DNA of 64,000 bases from Paralithodes platypus (lineage: Eukaryota; Arthropoda; Malacostraca; Decapoda; Lithodidae): NCBI GenBank assembly GCA_032716605.1, contig CM064580.1, positions 35,327,518 through 35,391,517 on the forward strand, read 5' to 3'. Under the pieces are notes generated by a model that made no database searches, had not been told where the DNA came from, and saw nothing but the letters and a program-made list of their open reading frames with translations. Positions 43,789 to 54,791 of the stretch are shown here, in pieces; position 1 is the stretch's first letter, and every line of letters begins with the position of its first letter. Both the position numbers and the translations under genes were made by a program.

Positions 43789-43945
43789 AAAGCACCTCGT
43801 AGGTGGTTCTTAAATATCTACTCCGCCTCCATTACTACCGCCATCACATCCACGCTCAAGGTAGCCCACTGGGAGGCCTCTCTTCAATCAGTAATATATG
43901 TAAACATGAGGGTACAGTCACGCTCCAAAGGGCTGTCCTGCCTCT

Positions 43946-44160
43946 TTAACCCCTTCTGTACCGGTGACGTATTTTGCATTATATTCTGGCAACTATTAGG
44001 CGATTGTATTCAGCTTAGGAAGGACGTCTACCCATTAAAAGGCTACACACTATCCCACTTAACCCTTTTTACTACCACAGATCCTTCTCAAGCTGCACAC
44101 CATCGTCTAAATACAGCTAGAAGAAAATTTAATATACGCTGCGGTACAGAAAGGGGTTAA
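43946..44160 (+). mobile_element. TTAA-E foldback element, complete
   Basis: TTAACCCCTTCTGTACCGGT at the left and GCGGTACAGAAAGGGGTTAA at the right. Inner arms CTATTAGGCGATTGTATTCA and ACCATCGTCTAAATA pair. Confidence 0.8.
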
Positions 44161-44201
44161 TATCAACTTTAGTCTGTTTGGTATAACACGTCGAAAGGCT
44201 G

Positions 44202-44342
44202 GTCTTGGTGGTGTAATGGTTAGAGTGTTTACAAATCTGTGTGTGTGATAACCCAGGTTCGAATCCCGGTGGATCACATAATGTATGCTTTCATTAATAT
44301 CATTGGAGGTGTTTGGTGTTGTGGTGACATGAATACAATATG
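44202..44342 (+). mobile_element. tRNA-headed SINE, copy 2
   Basis: A box TGGTGTAATGG, B box GGTTCGAATCC and the same body ending TTGGAGGTGTTTGGTGTTGT as at 28582. An extra TGTATGC-ATTAATA stretch shows the two copies differ by small insertions. It is followed at once by a family A copy. Confidence 0.8.
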
Positions 44343-44345
44343 GTT

Positions 44346-44649
44346 TTAAGGGGAGGTTTTTAGTTTGTTCCCTATATTTCCATCAAGCTTACGATTACAC
44401 CCCCTAGACCCCCTTTCAAGATAAATGTGTACATTTTTCGGTAGAAAAATTTCCCGGCCAAAGGCCGGTTCCTCTTACATTACAGGCTCGCTATTGCTCG
44501 CCAGGAAAAAATCGACAGAAATGGGTCGAAAGTTCTTAAGATCGTCAAACTAATGGGGCGAAAGTCTTAAAATCTCAAAAGCAATGGGGCTAAACATGAG
44601 GGAGAAATGGATCCAGAAAACAATCCCTCAAGTGGAAATCTCCCCTTAA
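44346..44649 (+). mobile_element. TTAA-A element, short-arm
   Basis: TTAAGGGGAGGTTTTTAG to ATCTCCCCTTAA with both TTAA sites intact. The block between ATCGACA and GAAATGGG is deleted. Paired hexamer GCTCGC-TATT-GCTCGC. Confidence 0.85.
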
Positions 44650-44711
44650 GACAATGAACAAATCCTGTATGTTTAAGCTTTATTCAATAGTATAAACAAT
44701 GAACAGGGGAC

Positions 44712-45040
44712 TTAAGGGGAGATGGGTCGTTTTTCTGGCCCCACTTCTTCCTCATGTTTAGCCCCATTAGTTTTCAGATTATAAAGTGGTACGGCCCATT
44801 AGTTTGGCGATTTTAAGACCTTTCGCCCAATGTCTTTGTCAATATTATGACTTTCGTGTTATTTAGGTGTTGATTTTGTCCTGGCGAGCGATAGCGAGCC
44901 TGTAATTTAAGAGGAACCAGCCTTCGGCTGGGAAATTTGTCTATCGAAAAATGTACAAATTTATCTTGGGCAGATGTTTTTTTAAGCTTGATAGAGGTCT
45001 AGGGAGGAAACTAAAAAATATAATAAAAAGACACAACAAT
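44712..45040 (-). mobile_element. TTAA-A element, compensated hairpin
   Basis: It starts TTAAGGGGAGATGGGTCG; the far end fades out in an A-rich stretch. The hairpin is CCAGCC-TTC-GGCTGG, a second kind of matched pair change. Hexamer pair GCGAGC-GATA-GCGAGC is intact. Confidence 0.75.
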
Positions 45041-45203
45041 GAGCAAACCACATACACTCTAGCACATGTCTAGTATGAGAAGCTAGCCCGAACTGAAACG
45101 AATCTTCTATTTAATGATTTCCATAATATTTACATTTCGGAGGTTGGTTTTGGTGTTTGAGGGTTTATACTGGAGGGCTTACTTTTGTCTGGAGAGTGTA
45201 CAC

Positions 45204-45279
45204 TTAAGGGGATATGGGTATATACAAATATATATAAAGATATACAAAGGAACAAATATATACGCCCATCCCCCCTTAA
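45204..45279. mobile_element. 76-bp minimal TTAA element
   Basis: TTAAGGGGATATGGGTATAT at the left and GCCCATCCCCCCTTAA at the right, with TTAA on both sides. The interior is only AT-rich sequence. It looks like an extreme internal-deletion derivative of family A (ends like 32881 and 53654), or a separate tiny element using the same ends. Confidence 0.65.
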
Positions 45280-45649
45280 CGACATAAATCTGGGCCCAAT
45301 ATTACCTCTCCAACTTCAAAATGAACCTCCGTAATGTTATTATTAACTAAATAAATAAATAAGGTGATTCGATTCTGTTGGGGATGGCTTCGAAAATGTT
45401 TGCCCTAACTGATAGTCGCTTATTGTACAATACCTCACTTCTATATCTCATCAGCTAATCGGACAACTTCTGTAACTTGAACGAGACTGCTAAATCTTTA
45501 TCCAATTAGTTATATTTGTTGTCTTGCGTATTATAAACTGTTAAAGAATAATCATCAACCCAAGGTCCAGGCAAGGAAGGTACACACGAGGTTGGGAAAA
45601 GGATTATCTTGAGCCAACTGTTCCAAGGAGCAAAGACCATGTCGATCTT

Positions 45650-45985
45650 TTAAGGGGAGATTTCCACTTGAGGGATTTTTGTCTTGACTCCTTTCTCCCT
45701 CATGTTTAGCCCCATTGCTTTTCTAATTTTAAGAAGTTCTCCCCATTATTTTGACGATTGTAAGAACCTTCGACCCATTTCTGTCAATTTTAAGACCTTT
45801 CGTGCCATTTAGGTGTCGATTTTATCCTGGCGAGCGATAGCGAGCCTGTAATTTAAGAGGAACCGGCTTTCAGCCGGGAAATTTTTCTACCGAAAAATTT
45901 ACAAATTTATCTTGAAAGGGGCTCAAAGGGGTGTAATCTTAAGCTTGATGGATATCTAGAGACCAAACTAAAAACCTCCCCTTAA
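45650..45985 (-). mobile_element. TTAA-A element, short-arm
   Basis: TTAAGGGGAGATTTCCACTT to AACCTCCCCTTAA, both TTAA intact. It is very similar to the copy at 34173 including the compensated stem CCGGCT-TTC-AGCCGG. Confidence 0.85.
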
Positions 45986-46825
45986 TTAATGTCGTCTCTT
46001 ATGCAGTTTATATACGAATCCGGTTCCTCCCGTTTCTATTTTGGTCTTCGTTCCTTCGGCATGGTGATCATTATACGTATTTCTCTCGATGATTTTAGAT
46101 TGTGCACTTGTTCTATATCCTTTATGATGCTTACAAACAACGTAATGAGCAACGATTCTGTGTACTTAATAGATGAGTGTATGTTAAAAGTCGTCTGTTC
46201 TTTGCATCCCAACAGTTATCAGTTCTTCGTAATCTCAAAATTGTCACTTCAAAATTAGTCCAATATTCGTCCAACTGACCTGTTCTGAAATTCAGTAGTT
46301 ACTTTTTTGTCCGTAAAGTACCCCATTCTTCCCATTCTCAAAGGTTATTCTCCGTATTCCAAGTGTAGTCCACTCTCCACATTTCACAAGGTTCTTCCCC
46401 GTGTTCTATAAGTCCCCGTTCTCCGGATTTCAAAATTATTGTTGGTATTCCAAGAGGTCCTCTACCTAGTACTGGTAGTCCCAGAGGCGCTTGTCCACGA
46501 ACCCTCCCACTCCCTAACTCCAGTCCTTGTGTCCGGTAATCTGCACGGGGGGACTGTAAATTGCGGGATGAACAATGCTTCCGTGTACTTTATCGAGCAG
46601 TCTTACCGCTGGGGGAAGAGACCTGAACACTATGATACAGCGACAGGGGCCCACGGGAGAGAGTTGTAAAGCAAGAGTTGGGTGCTGGAGATAAGAGATA
46701 GGAAACATGTAGGTAGGCTAGACTGAACAGGAATTGCGAAGGAGACACTGCAAGGGAGACCAAAATCAGAATATGAAGTTAGAAACGTGATATACTGTGT
46801 AGTACAGCACCACACACACACACAC

Positions 46826-46872
<47 letters not shown>

Positions 46873-47690
46873 TAAGGAGAGAGCTTACAACATTACAGTA
46901 GGATGTGAGGACGTTACATGAGAGAATGGGATGATTAAGGAAATGCAACATACACACATGAATTACTATAGGGTGAAATATTAGATATATATGTGTTGTC
47001 AGATAAAACGAAAGGACGCTGAACCGAAGTTTACAGGAAAGAGTAAGAGAGATATTTTAAACATTAAGCATGAACAGTATTATCGTTGCAACGTTAATCT
47101 ACCCCAAAAATCCCTATTAATATTATTAGGGACATAAACCTTGATGGAGATTACCTAAATATTGTTACGTATAAAGGGAAGCTGCCAATCTATTAGCCAA
47201 GTGATAACAATAATGCCAAAGGGCTGTCAGCAAGGCTTACTGTACAAAGCAGTTTTCATCATTATGTAATTTTGAAGATTGAGGCATATGTCTGAAAATA
47301 TATGTTAAATATCGATGAATCTGATTCAAAAAATAAAAATGTATATATTAAGGCTCAGTCAACTAGTTTATTTAATTTAACACAAGTTACACAGGACAAT
47401 ACTTTATTTATTTTTATTTTTATTTTAAAAGACCTCCTTCTACGTATTGTGAAAAACCTTTAGTTTTGTATTGGGATAAAGTATAAAAGCGTACAGCACA
47501 GTGGCAGGAGTTTAGTGTGTTTATACTGAAGGTACAGTCACTGATAAATGTTTGCGGACCTCGCCTATTTTTCACTATGCAAGTATAATTATATGGTAAG
47601 CTGGTTTATGAATTAAAATGTATATGCCTTAAAATCATGGGATTAAATATATTCAATACAATTATATAAAGCAAATTACATCGATAATAT
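45986..47690. other. No confident gene; (CA)n near 46810-46868
   Basis: The minus-strand frame at 46514-46708 (CRCIIVFRSLPPAVRLLDKV) has the look of the last codons of a retroelement ORF, but I cannot name the family. The rest is AT-rich. (CA)n fills 46809-46868 and explains the GT/CA peptides. Confidence 0.35.
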
Positions 47691-47770
47691 ATGAATCCCG
47701 ATGGTTGTACTTGCACAAAGAACAATATAAATGGTCCGCGAATTCTGATAAATAACTTTCTAAATGCTTC

Positions 47771-48820
47771 AATGAACCCTGGAACTACATACTGGATATC
47801 AATGAACCCTGGAACAACATACTGGATATCAATGAACCCTGGAACAACATACTGGATATCAATGAACCCTGGAACTACATACTGGATATCAATGAACCCT
47901 GGAACAACATACTGGATATCAATGAACCCTGGAACAACATACTGGATATCAATGAACCCTGGAACTACATACTGGATATCAATGAACCCTGGAACAACAT
48001 ACTGGATATCAATGAACCCTGGAACTACATACTGGATATCAATGAACCCTGGAACTACATACTGGATATCAATGAACCCTGGAACTACATACTGGATATC
48101 AATGAACCCTGGAACTACATACTGGATATCAATGAACCCTGGAACTACATACTGGATATCAATGAACCCTGGAACTACATACTGGATATCAATGAACCCT
48201 GGAACTACATACTGGATATCAATGAACCCTGGAACAACATACTGGATATCAATGAACCCTGGAACTACATACTGGATATCAATGAACCCTGGAACTACAT
48301 ACTGGATATCAATGAACCCTGGAACAACATACTGGATATCAATGAACCCTGGAACTACATACTGGATATCAATGAACCCTGGAACTACATACTGGATATC
48401 AATGAACCCTGGAACAACATACTGGATATCAATGAACCCTGGAACTACATACTGGATATCAATGAACCCTGGAACTACATACTGGATATCAATGAACCCT
48501 GGAACTACATACTGGATATCAATGAACCCTGGAACTACATACTGGATATCAATGAACCCTGGAACAACATACTGGATATCAATGAACCCTGGAACTACAT
48601 ACTGGATATCAATGAACCCTGGAACTACATACTGGATATCAATGAACCCTGGAACTACATACTGGATATCAATGAACCCTGGAACTACATACTGGATATC
48701 AATGAACCCTGGAACTACATACTGGATATCAATGAACCCTGGAACTACATACTGGATATCAATGAACCCTGGAACAACATACTGGATATCAATGAACCCT
48801 GGAACAACATACTGGATATA
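47771..48820. repeat. Minisatellite, 30-bp unit, 35 copies
   Basis: The unit is AATGAACCCTGGAACWACAT plus ACTGGATATC. The only variable position is the W (T in 24 units, A in 11), and the length is constant throughout. Because 30 is a multiple of three, frames of 385 codons (plus) and 411 codons (minus) stay open with a repeating MNPGTTYWIS or IQYVVPGFID. No start context, domain or flanking exon supports either as a gene. Confidence 0.95.
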
Positions 48821-48895
48821 TATCATATTTGTACTGTACATAATATAAGAAGAAGATTCTTTGCAGTTCGGAATAGGTTTGAAACTTAAGGGGTC

Positions 48896-49181
48896 GCTGT
48901 TTCTGGACTCCCTTCTCCCTCCATTAGCTTGGCAATTTTAAGACCTTTTGCACCATTTCTTTGTCAATATTAAGACCTTTCGTGAAATTTAAGTGTCGAT
49001 TTTTTCATGGCGAGCGATAGCGAACCGGCCTTCGGCCTGGATTTTTTTTTGTTACCGAAAAATTTACAAATAGCTTCAAAGGGGGTCTAGAGGGTGTTTT
49101 TTTTTAAGGTTGATGGAGGTCTAGCGAGGAAACTAAAAAATAAATAGATAAATAAATACATAGAGCCCAAAAAAAACTTAA
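48896..49181 (-). mobile_element. TTAA-A element
   Basis: TTAAGGGGTCGCTGTTTCTG to AAAAAACTTAA. The right end has lost CCTCCCC. The hexamer pair is followed directly by CCGGCCTTCGGCCTGG, so a short stretch between them is deleted. Confidence 0.75.
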
Positions 49182-49739
<558 letters not shown>

Positions 49740-51790
49740 CGAAAAGGATTCCTGGAGTGATCTTGATTGGAGAGGGTAATTATGAGAGAGTTACGAGGAG
49801 TTACAAGGAATAGTTAGTATCTCAAAGAACTTGCAGTCCATTCCAGGTGATACTCGAAGAGGGATATGGTGTAGTGCACTACAATTTATTGCAGTGTGCA
49901 ACATACTATCTACTCTCTTCTTGAACTGCTCTACTGAAGAACTGTTTACAACTTCGGAGGGAAGTTTGTTCCAGGTAGAATTGATCTTATATGTGACATT
50001 TTTTCCACAAATACTAGTGTTGAACCTTTTCAATTCTAACTTCCAGCCATGGTTGCGTGTTATATTCATATTGAGACTAAACATTTTGCTATAATCAAAC
50101 ATTGTCAAACCTATAAGTATTTTAAAAACTTCAATGAGCTGAACTCGTAGTCTGCGTGTTTCCAACGGAAAAAGATGAACTCTCAACCGGTTCTCATCGC
50201 TCAGTCTTCTGATCATTGGCATAGCTTTGTAGCCCTAGCTTGTACTCTTTCCAGTCGCTCTATATTTTACCTGAGCACTAGAGACCAAAAGTAATCAACA
50301 TACTCCGGTAGAGGCCATATCACAACGATGAAAAGTGTGGGGACTATTTCCGTATTTCTATACTTAAATTGTCTCTTAATGTAGCCCAATTATTTCTGAG
50401 CTTTCTTCTCTACTTGTTGATCAGAACACCCAAATCCTATTCCAAGGCATTCCCAATAGCGAAGAGCCTGACTTGGGGTTTGCTTGGTCGATATGCATCA
50501 CCTTGCACTTTTCCAAGCCAAGTGGTATCTGCAATGTCTCAGATCATTCACCCAGTCTGTTAAGATCCATGCCGAGCTGTTCAACCCCTTTAGCTCCCTT
50601 CACATTCACTCCATATATATATATATTTGTTTTGTCATCCACAAAGTTGGAGATCACACTTAACAGACCAATATCGGCGTCATTGACATATATGATAAAC
50701 TGAAGTGTGCCAAGGACAGATCCCTGTGGATCTTCAGAAGTGACTGAAGTCCACTCAGAAGAAACACCATTGATTACAACTCATTTCTGTCTACCTGTCA
50801 GCCAACTCTATATCCAATTTGTGACCTCTTTATGTATACCTAGTGCACTCACTTTTGACATAAGCCTGCAATGGGAAACTTTGTCAAAAACTTAAAAAAA
50901 TATATATGTAAAGTACGTCTATGGCTGTACTCAGCATTTCGTGGAAACATTCCAGCAAATTGGTAAGACATGATCGGTGTCGTCTGCATCCATGTTGGGA
51001 ATCTGTAATTATGTTGTGGATTTCCAGATAGTCAACTATCTCATCTACTATAGGTAGCGCCAACGAACGTGACAAAAATCTTGATCCCTGACCTCTTTGT
51101 AACTTAAAAGGGCCTGGAACAAACTGGCTGTAAATATCCACACCTATTTCTTGGTGGACTCTTCCCAAATGGTAGAAACATCATACCCGATTTCTTTAAT
51201 TAATTTCGAGTTATTAGAAATTAAGGGGTCAAGATTAGTGTAAAGTTCGTTGGCGCTACCTATAGTATCCCTTCTAAAGGTCTTACCATGATAGAAGTTT
51301 AGCTAATTGGCCGATAATACTTGGGACACTCATGATTCTCTTTCTTAAAGCTGGGGTAATATTTGCCTGTTTCCAGTCTTCAGGAATCTCTCCAGTTTGA
51401 ATTGATTTATTGAAGATATTTGCCAAGAAAAGTGCGATTTCATCTCTCACTTCTCGTGCAACTTGGGGAAAAAAGCCATCTGAGCCAGATGACTTGAACT
51501 TATCTATCTTATCTATTTTATCTTATCTTTTTGCTACCTCCTCTGGGGTATATCTAATTCTGCTAAAAACTTTACCCTCATGCACTAATCCGGAACTTTG
51601 CATGTCACTGGTATTTTCCCTTGTAAAAACTCAGGCAAAATAGTCGTTTAGGGATTTAGCTAATTCAGTGTCAGAGGCTTGAAGTTGGCCTGTTGGATCC
51701 TTAAGACTTCCATTGCTACTTTTGAATGGTTTCGTTTTGTTCACATAGCCCTCTATACAGAGGGCTGTAACACTGAGTTCCAAATTCTGC
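49740..51790 (-). pseudogene. CR1-like LINE, decayed
   Basis: Read on the minus strand from 51790: DTELAKSLNDYFA, RYTPEEVAKR, FKSSGSDGFFPQVAREVRDE and IPEDWKQANITP precede the RT palm; DEIVDYLEIHNIITDSQHG, GVSSEWTSVTS..PQGSVLG and FVDDKT correspond to the fingers, PQG motif and (Y)xDD site. The C-terminal part (50222-49791) reads MIRRLSDENRLRVHLFPLET, VTYKINSTWNKLPSEVVNS. Stops and frameshifts are common and the RT active site has F for Y. A family C MITE interrupts it at 51048-51265. Clade assignment to CR1/L2-like elements is inference. Confidence 0.75.
51048..51265. mobile_element. Family C inverted-repeat MITE, copy 2, inside LINE
   Basis: CTATAGGTAGCGCCAACGAA at the left mirrors TTCGTTGGCGCTACCTATAG at the right. 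Inner arms (AATCTTGATCCCTGACC / GGGGTCAAGATTAG) also pair. The centre matches copy 1 (AACAAACTGGCTGTAAATAT, GACTCTTCCCAAATGG). The LINE codons resume exactly beyond it (PLEGI | VDEIVDYL), so it is a clean insertion with CTATAG or TA at the target. Confidence 0.8.
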
Positions 51791-51817
51791 TAAGCTTCCC
51801 TTATAAGAGATAAATAG

Positions 51818-51962
<145 letters not shown>

Positions 51963-52006
51963 GGATTACGTCGCGGTTAAATAAGGGTGGGGTGGGGAGG
52001 GTGAGG

Positions 52007-52100
52007 GATGACACACACACACACAGAGACACACACAGAGACACACACATACACAGACACACACCTACACACACAAGCACACACACACACATACAGGGGT
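52007..52100. repeat. Imperfect (CA)n with GA interruptions
   Basis: ACACACAGAG units repeat several times, then pure CA. Confidence 0.8.
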
Positions 52101-52230
52101 AAGGTGGATTTTCGCTAGTGCTTTTTCCCGCAAATGTTATTTCGCAATTTGTTTCTGACAACATTTAGAGACAAGTTTGCCCTGGTATCGCCAACTAAGC
52201 TGAAGATAGATTATTATAAGTAACAAAATG
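52101..52230. mobile_element. Family H fragment
   Basis: AAGGTGGATTTTCGCTAGTGC and GGTATCGCCAACTAAGCTGA AGATAGATTATT match the layout of the family H right arm read inversely (GGTATCGGTAATTAAACTGA AGGTAGATTAAG). No intact ends. Confidence 0.5.
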
Positions 52231-52407
52231 TTGATAACAGTTTTTTATAGAAGCCATCAGATGAAAGTTGTATATACAAGTTGCTAGAAAAATACCTCAT
52301 TTGAATCCACCTGTAGAAACAAAGCCTATACTGTAGAGACACGCATGGTAATTGTAGTTTGTAATTGTAATATACAGTAATTACGCGTACGTCTAGTTTC
52401 TCTTGTC
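52231..52407. other. Unassigned short stretch
   Basis: AT-rich sequence, possibly the remainder of the family H fragment. Nothing firm. Confidence 0.3.
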
Positions 52408-52592
52408 TTAATCCTTTTAATACAATACCGTCTTCCCAGTTAAATTATGGATAATAATCTCAGGAATCAAAAGGGGCAATGACTATCTTAAGTTTACACC
52501 TGACTCCCATGGGTCGAATACAAGCTGAATAAAATTGCCTAATAATAATTACTACGACAAAAGAAAGTCGTGACCGTAATGTAGGTGCAAGT
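52408..52592 (+). mobile_element. TTAA-E element, degenerate
   Basis: It starts TTAATCCTTTTAATACAATA and passes through AGCTGAATAAAATTGCCTAAT to AGTCGTGACCGTAATGTAGG. The order matches family E; the right TTAA is lost. Confidence 0.6.
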
Positions 52593-52735
52593 GATTATGT
52601 TGAGGACAACTTGGCTTCACCTTCCACCACACCACGTAGCTGTTGTAAGTGTGAGAGCTAAACCATTACACGTGTTATCCTACCCATAAGCCATTACCTC
52701 TCGGGTTATGGGAGGCTGAGTTATATACCCTTCAC

Positions 52736-52935
52736 TATTATATTTCTATACACTCAGGCTCAATCCTCACTTTTCCTCTTTTGTTTTTATTTTTTCCCCT
52801 CTTTTCCTGTTTTTGTTTTTTTTTTTTTTTGGGGGGGGGGGGGGCCGACTCAAAACAGAGCCAGAATAGGGACAACACAACAGAAAACAATGAACACACA
52901 ACACAGAATACAAATTCACACACATACCCTTCACA
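52736..52935 (-). mobile_element. LINE 3' end, GAGTCGGC family, with homopolymer expansion
   Basis: On the minus strand: TTGTATTCTGTGTTGTGTG, GGCTCTGTTTTGAGTCGGCC, then C14 and A15, an A/G-rich stretch and GATTGAGCCTGAGTGTATAG. This aligns with 33400-33515, where a short CCCCCAAAA takes the place of the C14A15 tract. Confidence 0.6.
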
Positions 52936-53192
52936 CACAACATAAACCTCTTTTAAACTTTTCTATCTTGTATTTTCTTTAATTTTTATCCAGCAACGTG
53001 AAGAAGACCCCGAGACCATCTCTCTCATCCCTCCTCTACGTGTTATGAAGCACGTCTCCACACCTCTCATCACACTGTTGAGCTGGCCATCACTCATCTT
53101 GCCACTTCATCACCTGCCTAGCCCCGTCATCACTCAGCGGGACCACCTCATAATCAGCCACCATTCCCGGCATTGTTTTGGCAATAACTGGT
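52936..53192. other. No gene recognised
   Basis: CATCAC- and CATCTC-rich sequence; no motif identified. Confidence 0.4.
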
Positions 53193-53350
53193 ACCCTTAA
53201 GGTGGATTATCACAAGCGATTTTGCCATTCGACTTTTGGTTGGAGACATAATTATAGCATCCTTTTGAGAATGTTTCGCACTGATATCGGTGATTAAACT
53301 GAAGGTAGTTTATTTTGGGTGAACTAACTTTACTAGAAGTTTAGTTCATA
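53193..53350. mobile_element. Family H fragment
   Basis: AAGGTGGATTATCACAAGCG at one side and GATATCGGTGATTAAACTGA AGGTAGTTTATT match the inverse of family H (4500-4540) better than the fragment at 52101. No complete ends. Confidence 0.5.
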
Positions 53351-53653
53351 AGCTGCTAGACCAGAGTTGCCGTTTTGTTCGATCAAAGTGGTTGTGTAAA
53401 TCTGTCTTTATATCACCTGGCGTGTTCTGATAATAGCTCGTATGCTTAGAATAACTCAATCAATGTTTGGGGTAAATACTCTAGTTTCACCACATCCCTA
53501 GCTAGTGAAGACGGTCCGCTAGTTGTTACAATAATACAAAGAGAATACTACAGCATACCAATGTTTCAATACTTATCATTACATTTCCAACAACTTGTGT
53601 ATCACACTGACTGGCTGAGAATACGACAGAAATATAGTAATTATCACCAACTA
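53351..53653. other. No gene or repeat recognised
   Basis: AT-rich sequence before the next element. Confidence 0.4.
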
Positions 53654-54023
53654 TTAAGGGGAGATGGGCCATTTTTTGGGTCTCTTAATTCATTTATTCC
53701 TTTATGTTCTAGTTTTCTCGCTAGACCTCCATCAAGCTTAGAAAAAAAAACCTAGACCACCCTTCAAGATAAATTTGTAAATTTTTCGGTAGAAAAATGT
53801 CCCGGCCGAAGGCCGATCCCTCTCAAAATGTCAGGCTCGCTATCGCTCGCCAGGAAAAAAATCGACACCTAAATGGCATGAAAGGTCTTAAAATTGACAA
53901 CGAAATGGGGCGAAAGGTGTTAAAATCGCCAAACTAATTGGCCGAACGTCATATAATCTCAAAATAAATGGAGCTTAACACGAGGGAGAAAGGGGACCAG
54001 AAAAACGACCCATCTCCCCTTAA
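53654..54023 (+). mobile_element. TTAA-A element, full length
   Basis: TTAAGGGGAGATGGGCCATT to CGACCCATCTCCCCTTAA, with perfect TTAA on both sides and a longer perfect match between ends (about 18 bp) than most copies. Paired hexamer GCTCGC-TATC-GCTCGC. It directly precedes the Jockey-type LINE. Confidence 0.85.
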
Positions 54024-54788
54024 GTTCTCTTTTTGTTCCCTTGTTGTTCTCAAAAACTGTGCTTCCGTGCTGACTCCCTGCCTAGGCAAACTCTTTCGTC
54101 TCTGTCTATCCTCTAACGTCTTCCCTTCATGCTGGAAGTTTGCTCACATTCAACCTGTCCCAAAGAAGGGTGACCGCTCTCAACCCTCCAACTATCGTCC
54201 AATTGCTCTCATCTCTTGTCTTTCTAAAGTTTTTGAAACTATTCTTGCTTCCAAATTTCTTAAGCATTTCTCTTCTCATAATCTGCTCTCAGATCGCCAG
54301 TATGGCTTCCTTAAGGGTCGCTCTACTGGTGATCTTCTTTCATATCTTACTAACTCTTGGTCATCCTCCTTTCGGGACTTCGGTGAGACTTTTTCTATTG
54401 CACTAGACATATCGAAAGCCTTCGATAGAGTCTGGCATAAATCTTTAATTTCTAAACTACCCTCCTTCGGTTTCTATCCCTCCATCTGTGCCTTTGTCTC
54501 TAATTTCCTTTCCGGCCGTTCCATAGCCGCGGTTGTGGACGGCCATTGTTCGCTTCCTCACCCTATAAACTCCGGTGTTCCTCAGGGCTCTGTCCTATCT
54601 CCTATTCTCTTTCTAATTTTTATAAATGATCTCCTTAACTGTACCTTAATTCCCATCCATTCATACGCAGACGACTCAACCTTACACTACTCCATTAGTT
54701 TTTCAGAACGCCCCAGCCAGCAATCCCTCAACGACAAACGTAATGAAGCCATAGAACTCTTAAATTCTGATCTAAATACTAATTCCAA
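54024..54788 (+). pseudogene. Jockey-type LINE reverse transcriptase, split (left part)
   Basis: The frame reads VVLKNCASVLTPCLGKLFR, IQPVPKKGDRSQPSNYRPIA, LSDRQYGFLKGRSTGDLLSY, ALDISKAFDRVWH, SGVPQGSVLSPILFLIFIND and SYADDSTLHYS. These are the fingers and palm of a Jockey-clade reverse transcriptase with an intact YADD site. The start of the ORF (including any endonuclease) is absent, so the copy was already 5'-truncated. At codons LNSDLNTNSK the RLE-type LINE interrupts it; the frame resumes at 57994. Up to the break there is no stop, so truncation and insertion are the main damage. Confidence 0.9.
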
Positions 54789-54791
54789 ATC

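Noticed and set aside
46514..46708. Retroelement C-terminus
   Set aside because: The peptide looks LINE-like (FRSLPPAVRLLDKV) but is too short and unsupported by neighbouring motifs to call.
47606..48848. Two long repeat proteins (385 and 411 codons)
   Set aside because: They exist only because the 30-bp period is a multiple of three. There is no supporting start context, domain or exon; kept as a minisatellite with a note in the findings.
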